The notes below the pieces were generated by a model. The model was given only the letters and a program-made list of their open reading frames with translations, was not told the origin of the DNA and made no database searches. A DNA stretch of 64,000 bases from Bradyrhizobium hereditatis. Lineage in GTDB: Bacteria > Pseudomonadota > Alphaproteobacteria > Rhizobiales > Xanthobacteraceae. The DNA lies in NCBI RefSeq assembly GCF_020329435.1, contig NZ_JAGKJK010000010.1, forward strand, positions 62,001-126,000. The letters run 5' to 3'. The position numbers and the translations under genes were made by a program. Below are positions 35,728 through 45,573 of the stretch, piece after piece (the first letter of the stretch is position 1; the number at the start of each line of letters is the position of its first letter).

Positions 35728-38246
35728 GCAAGACCCGTCAGCTTCTCCGGCCGGCTCGCATGCGGGCCGTGCGGGAAGTAATGCTGGCCGATGGCATCGG
35801 CGAGATTGAGCAGCGCCTGTTCGAGCGAGAACAGGCTTGTGACATCCAGTGTCGCGGCCTCCGCCGTGGTCAGCGTCGCCTGCAATGCCACTGCCAGCCG
35901 TTGCGGCCGCTCGATCAGGCCATATTCCTTCAGGCTCGGGAGCGCGGCGATGTGGTCGTTGAGCGAAGCGACCTGAAACGCGACCGAGCGCGGGTTGTAG
36001 GGGTCGAGCACCGCGAGATCACGCACCGGCGCCAGCGCCGGGCCGACCAGATAGCGCGAGCGATAGGTGATCTGGCAGTCTACCAGCGTCAGCAGCATGT
36101 CGAGGTCTTCCTCGCCTGCTTCGTCATAAGCAAATTGCCGCGCGAACCGCACGGTGTTGATGCCGCGCTCGGCGCGGCGCCCCATGTCGAGGAAGCGCCA
36201 GCCGGCGGCGCGGTTCATGTTTTCCTGCGCCAGGCCCGCGATGCTCGCCAGCTCCTGCAGCGTCAGTTCGGCGGCGCTGACGATGCCGTCGTCGTCATCG
36301 ACCTGCAGCGCGAGGCGCTCCACCATCTCGGTGATGATCTGCCAGGCGTCGGGCGAAAGCCGCTCGCGCAGCGAGCTCGCGGTCCGCTGCACCGACCTCA
36401 CCAACGAGAGGGCCGAGCCAAACTTCTCCTCGCTCTGCAACGCCTCCGCGATCACCCGTGCCGGATTGGTCCGCGTCGTTTGCGACGTGGCGCCCCAGCT
36501 CACCAGAATCCGTTGAATGCGCTCGACCGAAGGGAGCGCCGTGGAAGCGCCGTCGGCCGGATTGCGCGTCGAGGTGCCGAGCGCGCGGATCAGCCGCAGC
36601 GTCGCCTCGGCGCGCTCGAGATAGCGGCCGAGCCAAAACAGATTGTCCGCTGCGCGGCTCGGCACGACGCCTGCGATCCGCCTGATCCGCACCGTGTCTG
36701 CCGCCGGCAAGAGCGTCGCCGATTCGACCGCTTTGTCGGAGACCACCCAGACATCCGCCGACCGCGCCCCGTCGCCCATCGACACCGCGCGGGCATCGGC
36801 CTGCTCGGCGATCCGGCAGAAACCGCCGGGCATGATGGTCCAGCCATTCGGCGTCGCGGCGGCAAATACCCGCAGCACGAATGGACGCGGCGTGAGTCGC
36901 CCCGCTTCCCACACCGGCGTCGTCGACAGCCGCACCAGCTCCTGGCCCACATAATCGATGCCGCGATCGATGATCGCCTGGCGGAGCCGGTCACGCTCGG
37001 CGGGCGGCAACTCGCCGGCAAGCACGGGCCCATGACTGGAAAAGCCAGGAACGGCCCGGCCGTAAGCGCCCTCGATTGCGAAATCCTCGATCCGCGACAG
37101 CACTTCATCGCGCGCCGATTTCTGCCCGCACCACCAGGTCGCGATGTGCGGCATGATCAAGGTCTCGCCGAGCAGGCGCCAGCACAGGCTTGGCAAAAAT
37201 CCGAGAAGCGCTCGCGATTCCAGCACGCCCGAACCCGGCATGTTGGCGACCACCACGCCGCCCTTGCGCAATACATCGATCAGCCCGGGCACGCCGAGGT
37301 GTGACGACGCATCGAGCTCCAGCGGATCGAGGAAATTGGAATCGACCCGGCGCAGCAACACGTCGAGCCGCTTCAGGCCGGCGACGGTGCGAATATGGAT
37401 GCGGTCGCCGCTGACGGCGAGATCGTCCCCTTCGACCAGCAGAAAGCCGAGATAGCGCGCCAGCGTCGCGTGCTCGAAATAGGTTTCGCTGAAGGCACCC
37501 GGCGTCAACAGTCCGATCCGCGGCTCGTCGCGGTCGGCGCTGGCGCGCAGCGCGTCGCGGAACGCCTCAAAGAACGGCGCGACGCGCTCGACATTCATCG
37601 ACTTGTAGAGACTGGAAAAGGCGCGCGACAGCACCAGGCGGTTTTCCAGCGCGTAGCCGGCGCCCGACGGCGCCTGCGTGCGATCGTTGAGCACCCACCA
37701 GCGCCCGTCCGGGCCGCGCCCGACATCGGCGGCATAGAAATGCAAATAGCGGTTGCCCGGCGGTTTGACGCCGCAAACCGCGCGCAGATATTCACTGCTG
37801 CCGGCAATCGCAGCCGCCGGCACCGCGCCATCGGCGACCAGCCGGCCCTCGCCGTAGAGATCGCGCAGCACCATTTCGAGCAATTGCGCGCGCTGCGCGA
37901 TGCCGGTCGTCAGCTGCTGCCAATCACCCTCGTCGATGATCAGAGGCAGATGGCTGAGCGGCCACAGCCGGTCGGCGGTTTCGCCGGGCGCGCGATAGGT
38001 GACGCCGGCTTCCCGCAGGTGGCGGTCGGCGGAGGCGAAGCGCCGCTCGATATCAACAGGCGAGAGTGCGGCAAAGGCATCGAAGAAGCGGGCCCAGGCC
38101 GCCCGCGGCGCGCCGTCCGGCCCAATATACTCGTCGGGAATGCCGGGCAGCCGCGCATAGTCGCGCGTCCATTGCGCCATCCGGCGCTGGCCCGGACGGG
38201 CCTTGCTTTCCTGATGGTTGCCTTGACTGTTGCCTTGGCCTGTCAT
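35724..38246 (-). CDS. circularly permuted ATP-grasp / alpha-E fusion protein
   Basis: The 840-residue protein fuses two domains often encoded separately. Residues about 25-495 are the circularly permuted ATP-grasp type 2 domain, with YLHFYAADVGRGPDGRWWVLNDRTQAPSGAGYALENR (in pieces), LGVPGLIDVLRKGGVVVANMPGSG and the C-terminal LRVFAAATPNGWTIMPGG. Residues about 525-830 are the all-helical alpha-E domain (DNLFWLGRYLERAEATLRLIRAL; EENMNRAAGWRFLDMGRRAERG). ATP-grasp enzymes ligate a carboxylate to an amine using ATP; alpha-E is thought to assist. Neighbouring transglutaminases suggest a peptide-tag synthesis and removal system, known from genome-context work but not biochemically. The ATG has a GGGAGTCGGA site. 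Confidence 0.92.
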   Translation of the reverse strand: MTGQGNSQGNHQESKARPGQRRMAQWTRDYARLPGIPDEYIGPDGAPRAAWARFFDAFAALSPVDIERRFASADRHLREAGVTYRAPGETADRLWPLSHLPLIIDEGDWQQLTTGIAQRAQLLEMVLRDLYGEGRLVADGAVPAAAIAGSSEYLRAVCGVKPPGNRYLHFYAADVGRGPDGRWWVLNDRTQAPSGAGYALENRLVLSRAFSSLYKSMNVERVAPFFEAFRDALRASADRDEPRIGLLTPGAFSETYFEHATLARYLGFLLVEGDDLAVSGDRIHIRTVAGLKRLDVLLRRVDSNFLDPLELDASSHLGVPGLIDVLRKGGVVVANMPGSGVLESRALLGFLPSLCWRLLGETLIMPHIATWWCGQKSARDEVLSRIEDFAIEGAYGRAVPGFSSHGPVLAGELPPAERDRLRQAIIDRGIDYVGQELVRLSTTPVWEAGRLTPRPFVLRVFAAATPNGWTIMPGGFCRIAEQADARAVSMGDGARSADVWVVSDKAVESATLLPAADTVRIRRIAGVVPSRAADNLFWLGRYLERAEATLRLIRALGTSTRNPADGASTALPSVERIQRILVSWGATSQTTRTNPARVIAEALQSEEKFGSALSLVRSVQRTASSLRERLSPDAWQIITEMVERLALQVDDDDGIVSAAELTLQELASIAGLAQENMNRAAGWRFLDMGRRAERGINTVRFARQFAYDEAGEEDLDMLLTLVDCQITYRSRYLVGPALAPVRDLAVLDPYNPRSVAFQVASLNDHIAALPSLKEYGLIERPQRLAVALQATLTTAEAATLDVTSLFSLEQALLNLADAIGQHYFPHGPHASRPEKLTGLA

Positions 38247-38332
38247 TCCGACTCCCTGGAGGCGAGCTCCTGATTAAATCAGAATTGCAATCGCGGCCTC
38301 CTATTTTTTGAGGCGTTTTTCGCCGCAATTCG

Positions 38333-41300
38333 CTATGGCAGGAGCGGCGTCCTCAAGTCGAGCGTCAAGGGGAATTCAATGCTGCGTTCCTCGGGTGGCG
38401 CCTCGATTTTGCCCGGGGTGTGGCCGTGATCCTGAAACCGGGCCAGCCGCCGCGCCTCCGCCTCATAGGAATTGACCGGCTTGGTGTCGTAGTTGCGGCC
38501 GCCGGGATGGGCGACGTGGTAGACGCAGCCGCCGAGCGAGCGGCCGTTCCAGGTATCGATCAGGTCAAATGTCAGGGGCGTATGGACCGGGATGGTCGGG
38601 TGCAGCCCCGAGGCCGGTTGCCATGCCTTGAAGCGGACCGCCGCAACCGCCTCGCCGGAGCGGCCGGTCGGCGTCATCGGCATCCGCCTGCCGTTGCAGG
38701 TGACGACATGACGTCCCTCGACGAAGCCGGTCGCCTTGACCTGCAGCCGCTCGACGGAAGAATCGACATAGCGCACGGTGCCGCCGGCCGAACCCTCTTC
38801 GCCGAGCACGTGCCAAGGCTCCAGCGCCTGACGCAATTCCAGCGCGACGCCGCCATGATGGACGCGGCCAAACGCCGGAAAGCGGAATTCGAGCTGGGCC
38901 TGATACCATTCCGGCGAGAACTCGTAGCCTGATAGCCTGAGTTCATCGAGCACACCGAGAAAATCCTCCCAGAGGAAATGCGGCAGCATGAAGCGGTCGT
39001 GCAGCGCGGTGCCCCAGCGTACGAACTTGCCCTGCTGCGGTTCGCGCCACAGCTTTGCGATTAGCGCGCGGATCAGCAGTTGCTGCGCCAGCGACATCCG
39101 CGGGTCGGGCGGCATTTCGAGCGCGCGAAATTCGACCAGCCCGAGGCGGCCGGTCGGGCCATCGGGCGAATAGAGCTTGTCGATGCAGATTTCGGCGCGG
39201 TGGGTGTTGCCGGTTATATCGACCAGGATATGCCGGAACAGCCGATCGGCCAGCCATAGCGGCGCCTCGATATCCGGCGGCGGCACGTGCGCGAGCGCGA
39301 TCTCCAGCTCATAGAGACCGTCATGCCGCGCCTCGTCGATGCGCGGCGCCTGGCTGGTCGGGCCGATGAACATGCCGGAGAAGAAGTAGGACAGCGAGGG
39401 ATGGCGCTGCCAGTACAGCACAAGGCTCTTGAGCAGATCGGGCCGGCGCAGGAACGGCGAATCCTGCGGCGTCGAGCCACCGACCACGACGTGGTTGCCG
39501 CCGCCGGTGCCGGTGTGGCGGCCGTCGACCAGAAAACGGTTGGCCCCGAGCCGGACTTTCGCGGCATCCTCATATAGGCCGAAGGTGATATCGACCGCCT
39601 CGCGCCAGCTTTGCGCCGGCTGCACGTTGACCTCGATCACGCCGGGATCAGGCGTCACCTTGATGACTTCGATGCGCGGATCATAAGGCGGCCCATAACC
39701 CTCGACATGAACCGACATCTGCATCTCTTCGGCAGTCGCCTCCACCACCGCGATCAGATCGAGGTAATGTTCGACCTTCTCGACCGGCGGCATGAACACG
39801 CACAGCGCGCCATCACGGATTTCGACTGCAGCAGCCGTGCGCACCGGCTTCGGCTTCGACCTCGCTTTCAGCCGTTTCCCGCCCGCCGCCCTGTCCTCGT
39901 CCGCAAGCTCCTGCCGCGCCTCCATCGGATCCTGCTCGACGACATAGGGATATTCTTCCGGCGGAACGTGCGGCAGCGATGCCATCGGCAGCCGTAGCCC
40001 GAGTGGGGAATCGCCCGGGATCAGGAACAGATGGCTGCGCCGAAGCTGCCATCGCTCGCTGATCCAGCCGGAGCCGTCGGCCTCGGCGTGCTCGATCGGC
40101 AGCACAAAGCCGCGCGGCTTATCGAGCCCCTCATCGAACACCCGCGCCATGCGCGCCCGCTCTTCGGCGTCGGCTAGTTTGGATTCGGTCGGATCGACGT
40201 TGACGGGAAGAGCGGCTTCCTTCTGCAACCAGTGCACGGGATCTTCATAGGCCGGCATCACATAGAGGATGTCGAGGCCGAGCCGCTTGGCCGTCGCTTC
40301 CATAAAAGCTTTGGCGTCTTCGATTAACGTCTTGCGCGGGCTATCGATCTTCGCGATCAGTTCGGCATTCTTCCAGATCGGCACGCCGTCCTTGCGCCAA
40401 TAGAGGCCGAACGCCCAGCGCGGCAGGCTTTCGCCCGGATACCATTTGCCCTGTCCGTAATGTAATAACCCGCCCGGCGCGAAACGCGTGCGCAACTTGC
40501 GGATCAGCTCGTCTGCCAGCGCCTGTTTGGTCGGACCGACGGCGGCAATATTCCATTCCGGCGATTCCAGATCGTCGACAGAGACGAAGGTCGGCTCGCC
40601 ACCCATCGTCAGGCGCACGTCATCGCGCCTGAGATCGGCATCGACCTGCTCGCCGAGCGCATCGAGCCGCGCCCAGGATTCGTCGGAGAACGGCCGCGTG
40701 ATCCGCGGCGCCTCGCGGATGCGCTTCACGTTCATCTCGAAGCCGAAATCGACATTGGCGAAGCCGGCGCTGCCGGAGACCGGCGCTGCCGAGCGATAAT
40801 GCGGCGTGGCGGCGACCGGGATATGCCCCTCGCCCGTCAGCATGCCCGAGGTGACGTCGAACCCGATCCAGCCCGCGCCGGGCAGATAGACCTCGGCCCA
40901 GGCGTGCAGATCGGTGAAATCATTCTCGACCTCGCGCCGGCCTTCCGGATCAATGTCGGGACGCAGCTGAATGAGGTAGCCGGAGACAAAGCGCGCGGCG
41001 AGACCGAGATGCCGCAAGGTCTGGATCAACAGCCACGCGGAATCGCGGCACGAGCCGGCGCCGCGGGCCAGCGTCTCCTCCGGCGTCTGAACGCCCGGCT
41101 CCATCCGGATGAGATATCTGATCTTCTTCGCAAGCTTGGCATTGAGCTCGACCAGGAAATTGACTGAACTGTCGGCCTCGCGCGGAATCTCCTTCAAGTG
41201 GGCTGCGAACAGCGGTCCCTGCTCCGTCGTCACGAGATAGGGCGCAAGCTCAGTCTTGAGATCGGCGGTGTAATCAAATGGAAAGGAATTGGCATAAGGC

Positions 41301-41587
41301 TCGACAAAGAAATCGAAGGGATTGACCACCGTCATCTGAGCGGTGAAGTCGACTTCGATCTTCAGTTCGCTCGCCTTCTCCGGAAACACGAAACGCGCCA
41401 GCCAGTTGCCTTGCGGATCCTGCTGCCAGTTCACGAAATGGTTTGAGGGCGTAACCTTGAGCGAATAGCTCAGGATCGGCGTGCGCGTATGCGGTGCCGG
41501 CCGCAGGCGCACGGTTTGCGGGCCGAGATCGATCGGTCGGTCGTATTTGTAGTGCGTGACGTGATGTAGCGCGACGTAGATCGACAC
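38333..41587 (-). CDS. transglutaminase / DUF2126 fusion protein
   Basis: This 1084-residue protein has an N-terminal transglutaminase-N domain (about 1-110) and a transglutaminase-like core with C180 in GSCRDSAW, H228 in DLHAWAEVY and D244 in GFDVTSGML. A very long DUF2126 region (about 290-1070) follows, containing RLTMGGEPTFVSVDD, GGGNHVVVGGSTPQDSPF and GGCVYHVAHPGGRNYDTKPVN. DUF2126 is related to glutamine-synthetase-like amidoligase folds in published comparative analysis, so one polypeptide may both make and cut amide bonds. The GTG at 41587 was chosen (MSIYVALHHVTHYKYDRP is the family start); a TTG at 41644 is unlikely. It is the first gene of the cassette, 86 bases before the next. 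Confidence 0.9.
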   Translation of the reverse strand: MSIYVALHHVTHYKYDRPIDLGPQTVRLRPAPHTRTPILSYSLKVTPSNHFVNWQQDPQGNWLARFVFPEKASELKIEVDFTAQMTVVNPFDFFVEPYANSFPFDYTADLKTELAPYLVTTEQGPLFAAHLKEIPREADSSVNFLVELNAKLAKKIRYLIRMEPGVQTPEETLARGAGSCRDSAWLLIQTLRHLGLAARFVSGYLIQLRPDIDPEGRREVENDFTDLHAWAEVYLPGAGWIGFDVTSGMLTGEGHIPVAATPHYRSAAPVSGSAGFANVDFGFEMNVKRIREAPRITRPFSDESWARLDALGEQVDADLRRDDVRLTMGGEPTFVSVDDLESPEWNIAAVGPTKQALADELIRKLRTRFAPGGLLHYGQGKWYPGESLPRWAFGLYWRKDGVPIWKNAELIAKIDSPRKTLIEDAKAFMEATAKRLGLDILYVMPAYEDPVHWLQKEAALPVNVDPTESKLADAEERARMARVFDEGLDKPRGFVLPIEHAEADGSGWISERWQLRRSHLFLIPGDSPLGLRLPMASLPHVPPEEYPYVVEQDPMEARQELADEDRAAGGKRLKARSKPKPVRTAAAVEIRDGALCVFMPPVEKVEHYLDLIAVVEATAEEMQMSVHVEGYGPPYDPRIEVIKVTPDPGVIEVNVQPAQSWREAVDITFGLYEDAAKVRLGANRFLVDGRHTGTGGGNHVVVGGSTPQDSPFLRRPDLLKSLVLYWQRHPSLSYFFSGMFIGPTSQAPRIDEARHDGLYELEIALAHVPPPDIEAPLWLADRLFRHILVDITGNTHRAEICIDKLYSPDGPTGRLGLVEFRALEMPPDPRMSLAQQLLIRALIAKLWREPQQGKFVRWGTALHDRFMLPHFLWEDFLGVLDELRLSGYEFSPEWYQAQLEFRFPAFGRVHHGGVALELRQALEPWHVLGEEGSAGGTVRYVDSSVERLQVKATGFVEGRHVVTCNGRRMPMTPTGRSGEAVAAVRFKAWQPASGLHPTIPVHTPLTFDLIDTWNGRSLGGCVYHVAHPGGRNYDTKPVNSYEAEARRLARFQDHGHTPGKIEAPPEERSIEFPLTLDLRTPLLP

Positions 41588-41691
41588 GGATCCGGAGACT
41601 CCAGCGGCTTTTTTAAGCAGAACACCGGTTCCGGGTGGGATCAAGCACTAACAACGGGCAGCGCGTGCCTATGCGAAGTGCGAAACGCAGT

Positions 41692-41809
41692 CGTCCCTGC
41701 GAACGCAGGGACCCATACCGCGTGATCTATCCATCATGGCAGCTTGGTCGAGACCTTCCGCAACAACTTCAGCCGGTGATTATGGGCCCCTGCGCTCACA
41801 GGGGCGACG
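41692..41809. repeat. intergenic repeat, family C
   Basis: The left part CGTCCCTGCGAACGCAGGGA is itself a hairpin, followed by cccata. The right part tatgggcccctgcg...caggggcgacg mirrors it. It lies between the cassette promoter and the UxaA-family gene end. Confidence 0.78.
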
Positions 41810-41826
41810 CGAAAGCGGTGCGAGAA

Positions 41827-43353
41827 CTACATCGTCGCCCCTAACACCCACGGCGCGAATTCAGCCCCACCAAAATCAAAACTCTCACTTTTCGTTGGCT
41901 GGCCCGATGCCGTCTTCAGCATCAGATCGAAGATGCGCTGGCCGCATTCCTGCACCGTCTCCTCGCCGTCGAGGATGGTGCCGCAATTGACGTCCATGTC
42001 CTCTTCCATGCGCTTGTACATCGGGGTGTTGGTAGCGAGCTTGATCGATGGCGCGGGCTTGCAGCCGAACACGCTGCCGCGGCCCGTGGTGAAACAGACC
42101 ATGTTGGCACCGCCCGCCACCTGCCCGGTCGCCGCGACCGGGTCGTAGCCGGGCGTATCCATGAACACAAAACCCTTCTTGGTGATGGGCTCGGCATAAT
42201 TGAGCACGTCGACCAGGTTGGTGCTCCCGGCTTTGGCCATTGCGCCCAGTGACTTCTCCAGGATCGTAGTGAGGCCGCCAGCCTTGTTGCCGGGGCTCGG
42301 ATTGGCGTTCATCTCGGCGCCCTCACGCCTTGTGTATTCCTCCCACCAGCGCATCAGGCCGACGAGCTTTTCGCCGACCTCGCGGCTGACGGCGCGGCGG
42401 GTCAGCAGATGCTCGGCGCCATAGGTCTCCGGCGTCTCCGAGAGGATCACGGTGCCGCCGTGACGCACGAGCAGATCGCTCGCCGCGCCGAGCGCCGGAT
42501 TAGCCGATACGCCGGAATAGCCGTCGGAGCCGCCGCACTGCAGGGCTACCGTCAGTTCGCTGGCCGGCACAGGCTCGCGCTTCACTTTATTCGCGTCCGT
42601 CAGCGCCTCCTTCACGAAGGCAACGCCGGCTTCCACTGTCTTGCGGGTGCCGCCGACTTCCTGGATATCCATCGCGCGCAGGCGCCCGGCGAGCTTCTGC
42701 TCCTCCATCAGCCCGCCGATCTGGTTGACCTCGCAGCCGAGCCCCAGCACGATGACGTGAGAGAAATTCGCGTGCCGCGCGTAACCGCCGAGTGTCCGCC
42801 TGAGCAGCGTTAGCGGCTCGTTCTGCGTCATGCCGCAGCCGGTCTTGTGCGTCAGCGCCACCACACCGTCGACGTTCGGATAGTCGGCCAACGGGTTATC
42901 GCCGGTAAACGGATTCTTCTTGAACATATCGGCGACGATGCCGGCGACATGGGCGCTGCAATTCACTGAAGTGAGGATGCCGATATAGTTGCGCGTCGCC
43001 ACGCGCCCGTCGGCGCGGCGGATGCCGTCGAAGGTCGCCGGCAGATCGAAATTCGGCACCGGCTTGACGTCGACGCCATAGGCATAGTCCTTGGCAAAAT
43101 CGCCCATGCCGCAGTTCTGCGTATGCACATGCTGGCCCGGCGCGATCGGCGCAGTGGCAAAGCCGATGATCTGGCCATACCGCCGCACCGGCTCGCCAAC
43201 CGCGATCGGCCTGATTGCGACCTTGTGGCCCGCCGGGATCCGCTCGGTCGTGGTGACACCGTCGGTTACCACCATTCCCGGCGGCAAGCTCGCGCGCGCG
43301 ATAAGGACGCCGTCGTCGGGGTGCAGGCGGATGACGGGGGCCGGGTTGGTCAT
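41827..43353 (-). CDS. UxaA-family hydrolase (altronate/galactarate dehydratase type)
   Basis: The 508-residue protein has both parts of UxaA-type dehydratases in one chain. The N-terminal SAF domain spans about residues 10-85 (IRLHPDDGVLIARASLPPG, GHKVAIRPIAVGEPVRRYGQIIGFA). The large C-terminal catalytic domain includes HTQNCGMGDF, NCSAHVAG, ALTHKTGCGM, VLGLGCEVNQIGGL and CGGSDGYSGVSANPALG. These iron-dependent enzymes dehydrate sugar acids such as altronate or galactarate to 2-keto-3-deoxy acids. The ATG at 43353 has AAGGAG at good spacing. With the upstream aldolase and Ldh-family genes it probably forms a sugar-acid or hydroxy-acid catabolic operon; the substrate is not determined. Confidence 0.9.
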   Translation of the reverse strand: MTNPAPVIRLHPDDGVLIARASLPPGMVVTDGVTTTERIPAGHKVAIRPIAVGEPVRRYGQIIGFATAPIAPGQHVHTQNCGMGDFAKDYAYGVDVKPVPNFDLPATFDGIRRADGRVATRNYIGILTSVNCSAHVAGIVADMFKKNPFTGDNPLADYPNVDGVVALTHKTGCGMTQNEPLTLLRRTLGGYARHANFSHVIVLGLGCEVNQIGGLMEEQKLAGRLRAMDIQEVGGTRKTVEAGVAFVKEALTDANKVKREPVPASELTVALQCGGSDGYSGVSANPALGAASDLLVRHGGTVILSETPETYGAEHLLTRRAVSREVGEKLVGLMRWWEEYTRREGAEMNANPSPGNKAGGLTTILEKSLGAMAKAGSTNLVDVLNYAEPITKKGFVFMDTPGYDPVAATGQVAGGANMVCFTTGRGSVFGCKPAPSIKLATNTPMYKRMEEDMDVNCGTILDGEETVQECGQRIFDLMLKTASGQPTKSESFDFGGAEFAPWVLGATM

Positions 43354-43380
43354 GGGAGTGTCTCCTTGCTTCAAAACTAT

Positions 43381-43505
43381 CGTGCCCCGGATGCTGCGCA
43401 GCGCGAAAGCGGTGCGCTGCTGATCCGGGGCCTACACACCGCCGCTGCTACTGGGTCCCGGCTCTGCGGTGCACCGCCAAGAGGCGCTGCACCGCGTCCG
43501 GGACA
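43381..43505. repeat. intergenic repeat, family D, copy 1
   Basis: It opens cgtgccccggatgctgcgca and ends accgcgtccgggaca, with inner gcggtgcgctgct and ggtcccggctctgcgg blocks. The same blocks in the same order occur at 54181-54326. Confidence 0.85.
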
Positions 43506-43514
43506 GGAGACCAT

Positions 43515-44294
43515 TTACGCCTTCCCGCCGGAATCCTTGCGGGTCTGGTTCACCTGCATCCTCGCATAGGTCGACATCAGGCCGACCTCGTTCGACAGCG
43601 TCACCAGCTTGAAGCCCATATTGATGGCGCGCACCGCGCCTTCGGCGCCCGAGCAGTGGATCCCCGGGTTGAGGCCGCGCTTGCCGCACTCCTTCACGAT
43701 CTTCTCGTAGATCTTCAAAATTTCCGGCTCGTCGCGGTCGAGCTTCGGCACCAGGCCATAGGAGAAGCCGAGATCGGATGGGCCGATATAGACGCCATCG
43801 ATGCCCTCGACATCGAGGATCGCTTCCATGTTCTCCACCGCCGTCCTGGTCTCCATCATCGGCAGCAGCACGATCTCGTCATTGGCGGTCTTCTGGTACG
43901 AGCCGGCGGTGCCATACAGGCCGGCGCGGATCGGGCCGTTCGAGCGCGTGCCCTTCGGCGGATACTTGGCGAACTGAACGAGGTCGCTCGCCTCCTTGGG
44001 AGTGTTGATCATGGGGCAGATCACGCCATAGGCGCCGCCGTCGAGCACCTTGCCGATGACGCCGGGCTCGTTCCAGGGCACGCGGACCATCGGCGTCACC
44101 GGATGGCCGTTCATCGCCTGAAAGCACTGAACCATCGAGAGATAGTCCTGCACGCCGTGCTGCATGTCGACGGTGACGCTGTCGAAGCCGCATTGCGCGA
44201 TCACCTCGGCGGAGAAACCGGACGGGATCGCGAGCCACGCGTTCACCACGGCCTTGCCGGAGGCCCAGACTTTTTTGACATTGTTTGACGTCAT
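43515..44294 (-). CDS. hpaI: HpcH/HpaI family class II aldolase
   Basis: This is a 259-residue TIM-barrel aldolase. Conserved features are VTVDMQHGVQDY, the PMVRVPWNEPGVIGKVLDGGAYGVICPMI stretch (in pieces), the metal-ligand glutamate in LLPMMETRTAVENM, and GIDGVYIGPSDLGFSYGL. HpaI cleaves 4-hydroxy-2-oxoheptanedioate to pyruvate and succinate semialdehyde, the last step of homoprotocatechuate meta-cleavage. That step is otherwise missing from the adjacent hpa operon. Members of this family are promiscuous and also cleave 2-keto-3-deoxy sugar acids, so it may instead, or as well, serve the UxaA-type dehydratase next to it. It lies between that gene and the Ldh gene, all on one strand. An AAAGGGAAAG ribosome site is present. 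Confidence 0.88.
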   Translation of the reverse strand: MTSNNVKKVWASGKAVVNAWLAIPSGFSAEVIAQCGFDSVTVDMQHGVQDYLSMVQCFQAMNGHPVTPMVRVPWNEPGVIGKVLDGGAYGVICPMINTPKEASDLVQFAKYPPKGTRSNGPIRAGLYGTAGSYQKTANDEIVLLPMMETRTAVENMEAILDVEGIDGVYIGPSDLGFSYGLVPKLDRDEPEILKIYEKIVKECGKRGLNPGIHCSGAEGAVRAINMGFKLVTLSNEVGLMSTYARMQVNQTRKDSGGKA

Positions 44295-44345
44295 TGCTCG
44301 CTTTCCCTTTGTGATCGTTGCAATTGTTTGACTTCGTGGAGTGGA

Positions 44346-45431
44346 TTAGCTGGTCGCGCGCTGAATGGCGGCTTCGCTGACGCCGACCTCGCGGGCGGTG
44401 TTGACGATCGCGGCCCAGGTATCATCGGGCAGCGGCACGCCATTCTTCGTCCGCTCGGCGCGCATCTTCCTTTCGGGGTCGCCCGGCACCAGCACCGACT
44501 CGACGCCGGCGATCGGCTTGGTCTCCCTGATGAAGTCGGTGTAGCGCGAGACCTCGCCATCAAAGAAGTTGCTGGTGTCGATCACCTTGGGATCGACGTA
44601 GAAGGAGAGCATGCCATTGGCGAACTGCCGGCCGCCGGAGGTGGCGCCGGTGCCGGTGAGTGCGCCGCCGAGCACCTCGCAGATGAACGCAAGTCCCGAA
44701 CCCTTGTGCTCACCGAAGGCGCGGATCGCACCGGTCCCCTTGGTGTGGTCGCGCGGTCCATCCGGGGTATAGGGACCATAGAGCACGGAGGGCTCTTCGC
44801 TCAGCGTGCCGTCGGCATCGACCAGCGCGCCAGTCGGCAGTTTCTTGCCGCCGCGGCTTGCCACCAGCACCTTGCCTTCGGCGACGATGGAAGTCGCAAA
44901 ATCGAGCACGATCGGATCGTGCCCCAGGCGCGGAATGCCGACGCAATAAGGCGCGGTTGAGAGCCGCTTCTGCACGCCGCCAAACGGCGCCACCAGCAGC
45001 GAGCCGGCGGCGTTGACGAAGTGAACCGACACCAGCCCTTCAGCAGCGGCCATCTCCGCCCAGTCGCCGACACGGCCGATATGCCCGGCATTGCGCAGCG
45101 CGATCGCCGACAGCCCGGCCTTCTTGCACTTCTCGATGCCGGTCCGCACCGCGAACGGCGTCACCGTCTGGCCATAGCCGAACTTGCCGTCGACCACGGC
45201 GAGCGAGGGCGTATCAACGACGATCTCGGGGGTCTGGTTGGGAACCACATTGCCCGTCTTCTTCCAGCGGATATAGACCGGCACGCGAATTACGCCGTGG
45301 CTGTCATGGCCGGTGAGGTTGGCTGTCGTCAGATAGGTCGCGATGCGTCTGGCTTCTTCGGGCGAAGATTCCGCATGCGAAAAAACCTCGGCGACAAAAT
45401 CGATCAGATTGTTGACTTTGATTGTGACCAT
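44346..45431 (-). CDS. Ldh-family NAD(P)-dependent oxidoreductase (malate/L-lactate dehydrogenase family 2)
   Basis: The 361-residue protein has the YlbC/AllD/ComC-type fold that oxidises 2-hydroxy acids. The opening SSPEEARRIATYLTTANLTGHDSHGVIRVPVY carries the family histidine motif in pieces. RNAGHIGRVGDWAEMAA and the nucleotide-binding RAFGEHKGSGLAFICEVLGGALTG follow. It is the first gene of the minus-strand catabolic set. No strong ribosome site is seen before the ATG at 45431. A perfect 20-bp palindrome lies about 145 bases upstream and is a likely operator. The substrate is not defined; sugar-acid or hydroxy-acid oxidation is plausible given the dehydratase and aldolase. Confidence 0.9.
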   Translation of the reverse strand: MVTIKVNNLIDFVAEVFSHAESSPEEARRIATYLTTANLTGHDSHGVIRVPVYIRWKKTGNVVPNQTPEIVVDTPSLAVVDGKFGYGQTVTPFAVRTGIEKCKKAGLSAIALRNAGHIGRVGDWAEMAAAEGLVSVHFVNAAGSLLVAPFGGVQKRLSTAPYCVGIPRLGHDPIVLDFATSIVAEGKVLVASRGGKKLPTGALVDADGTLSEEPSVLYGPYTPDGPRDHTKGTGAIRAFGEHKGSGLAFICEVLGGALTGTGATSGGRQFANGMLSFYVDPKVIDTSNFFDGEVSRYTDFIRETKPIAGVESVLVPGDPERKMRAERTKNGVPLPDDTWAAIVNTAREVGVSEAAIQRATS

Positions 45432-45573
45432 GTCCGGATTTCAGCCTGTCCTTGCCCGGACGCCTGCCTGACGGCGGGCACCCTTCGCTTCCCACGCCGG
45501 TTTTGATGACCGGCTTGACCGGCACTTTGAACGAAAAATCACGCGCGTGTCTACTCGCCCCGATCGCATTAGC

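Noticed and set aside
35760..37304. 514-codon open frame opposite the ATP-grasp/alpha-E gene
   Set aside because: It is an antisense shadow frame; the minus-strand gene has clear domains and a ribosome site.
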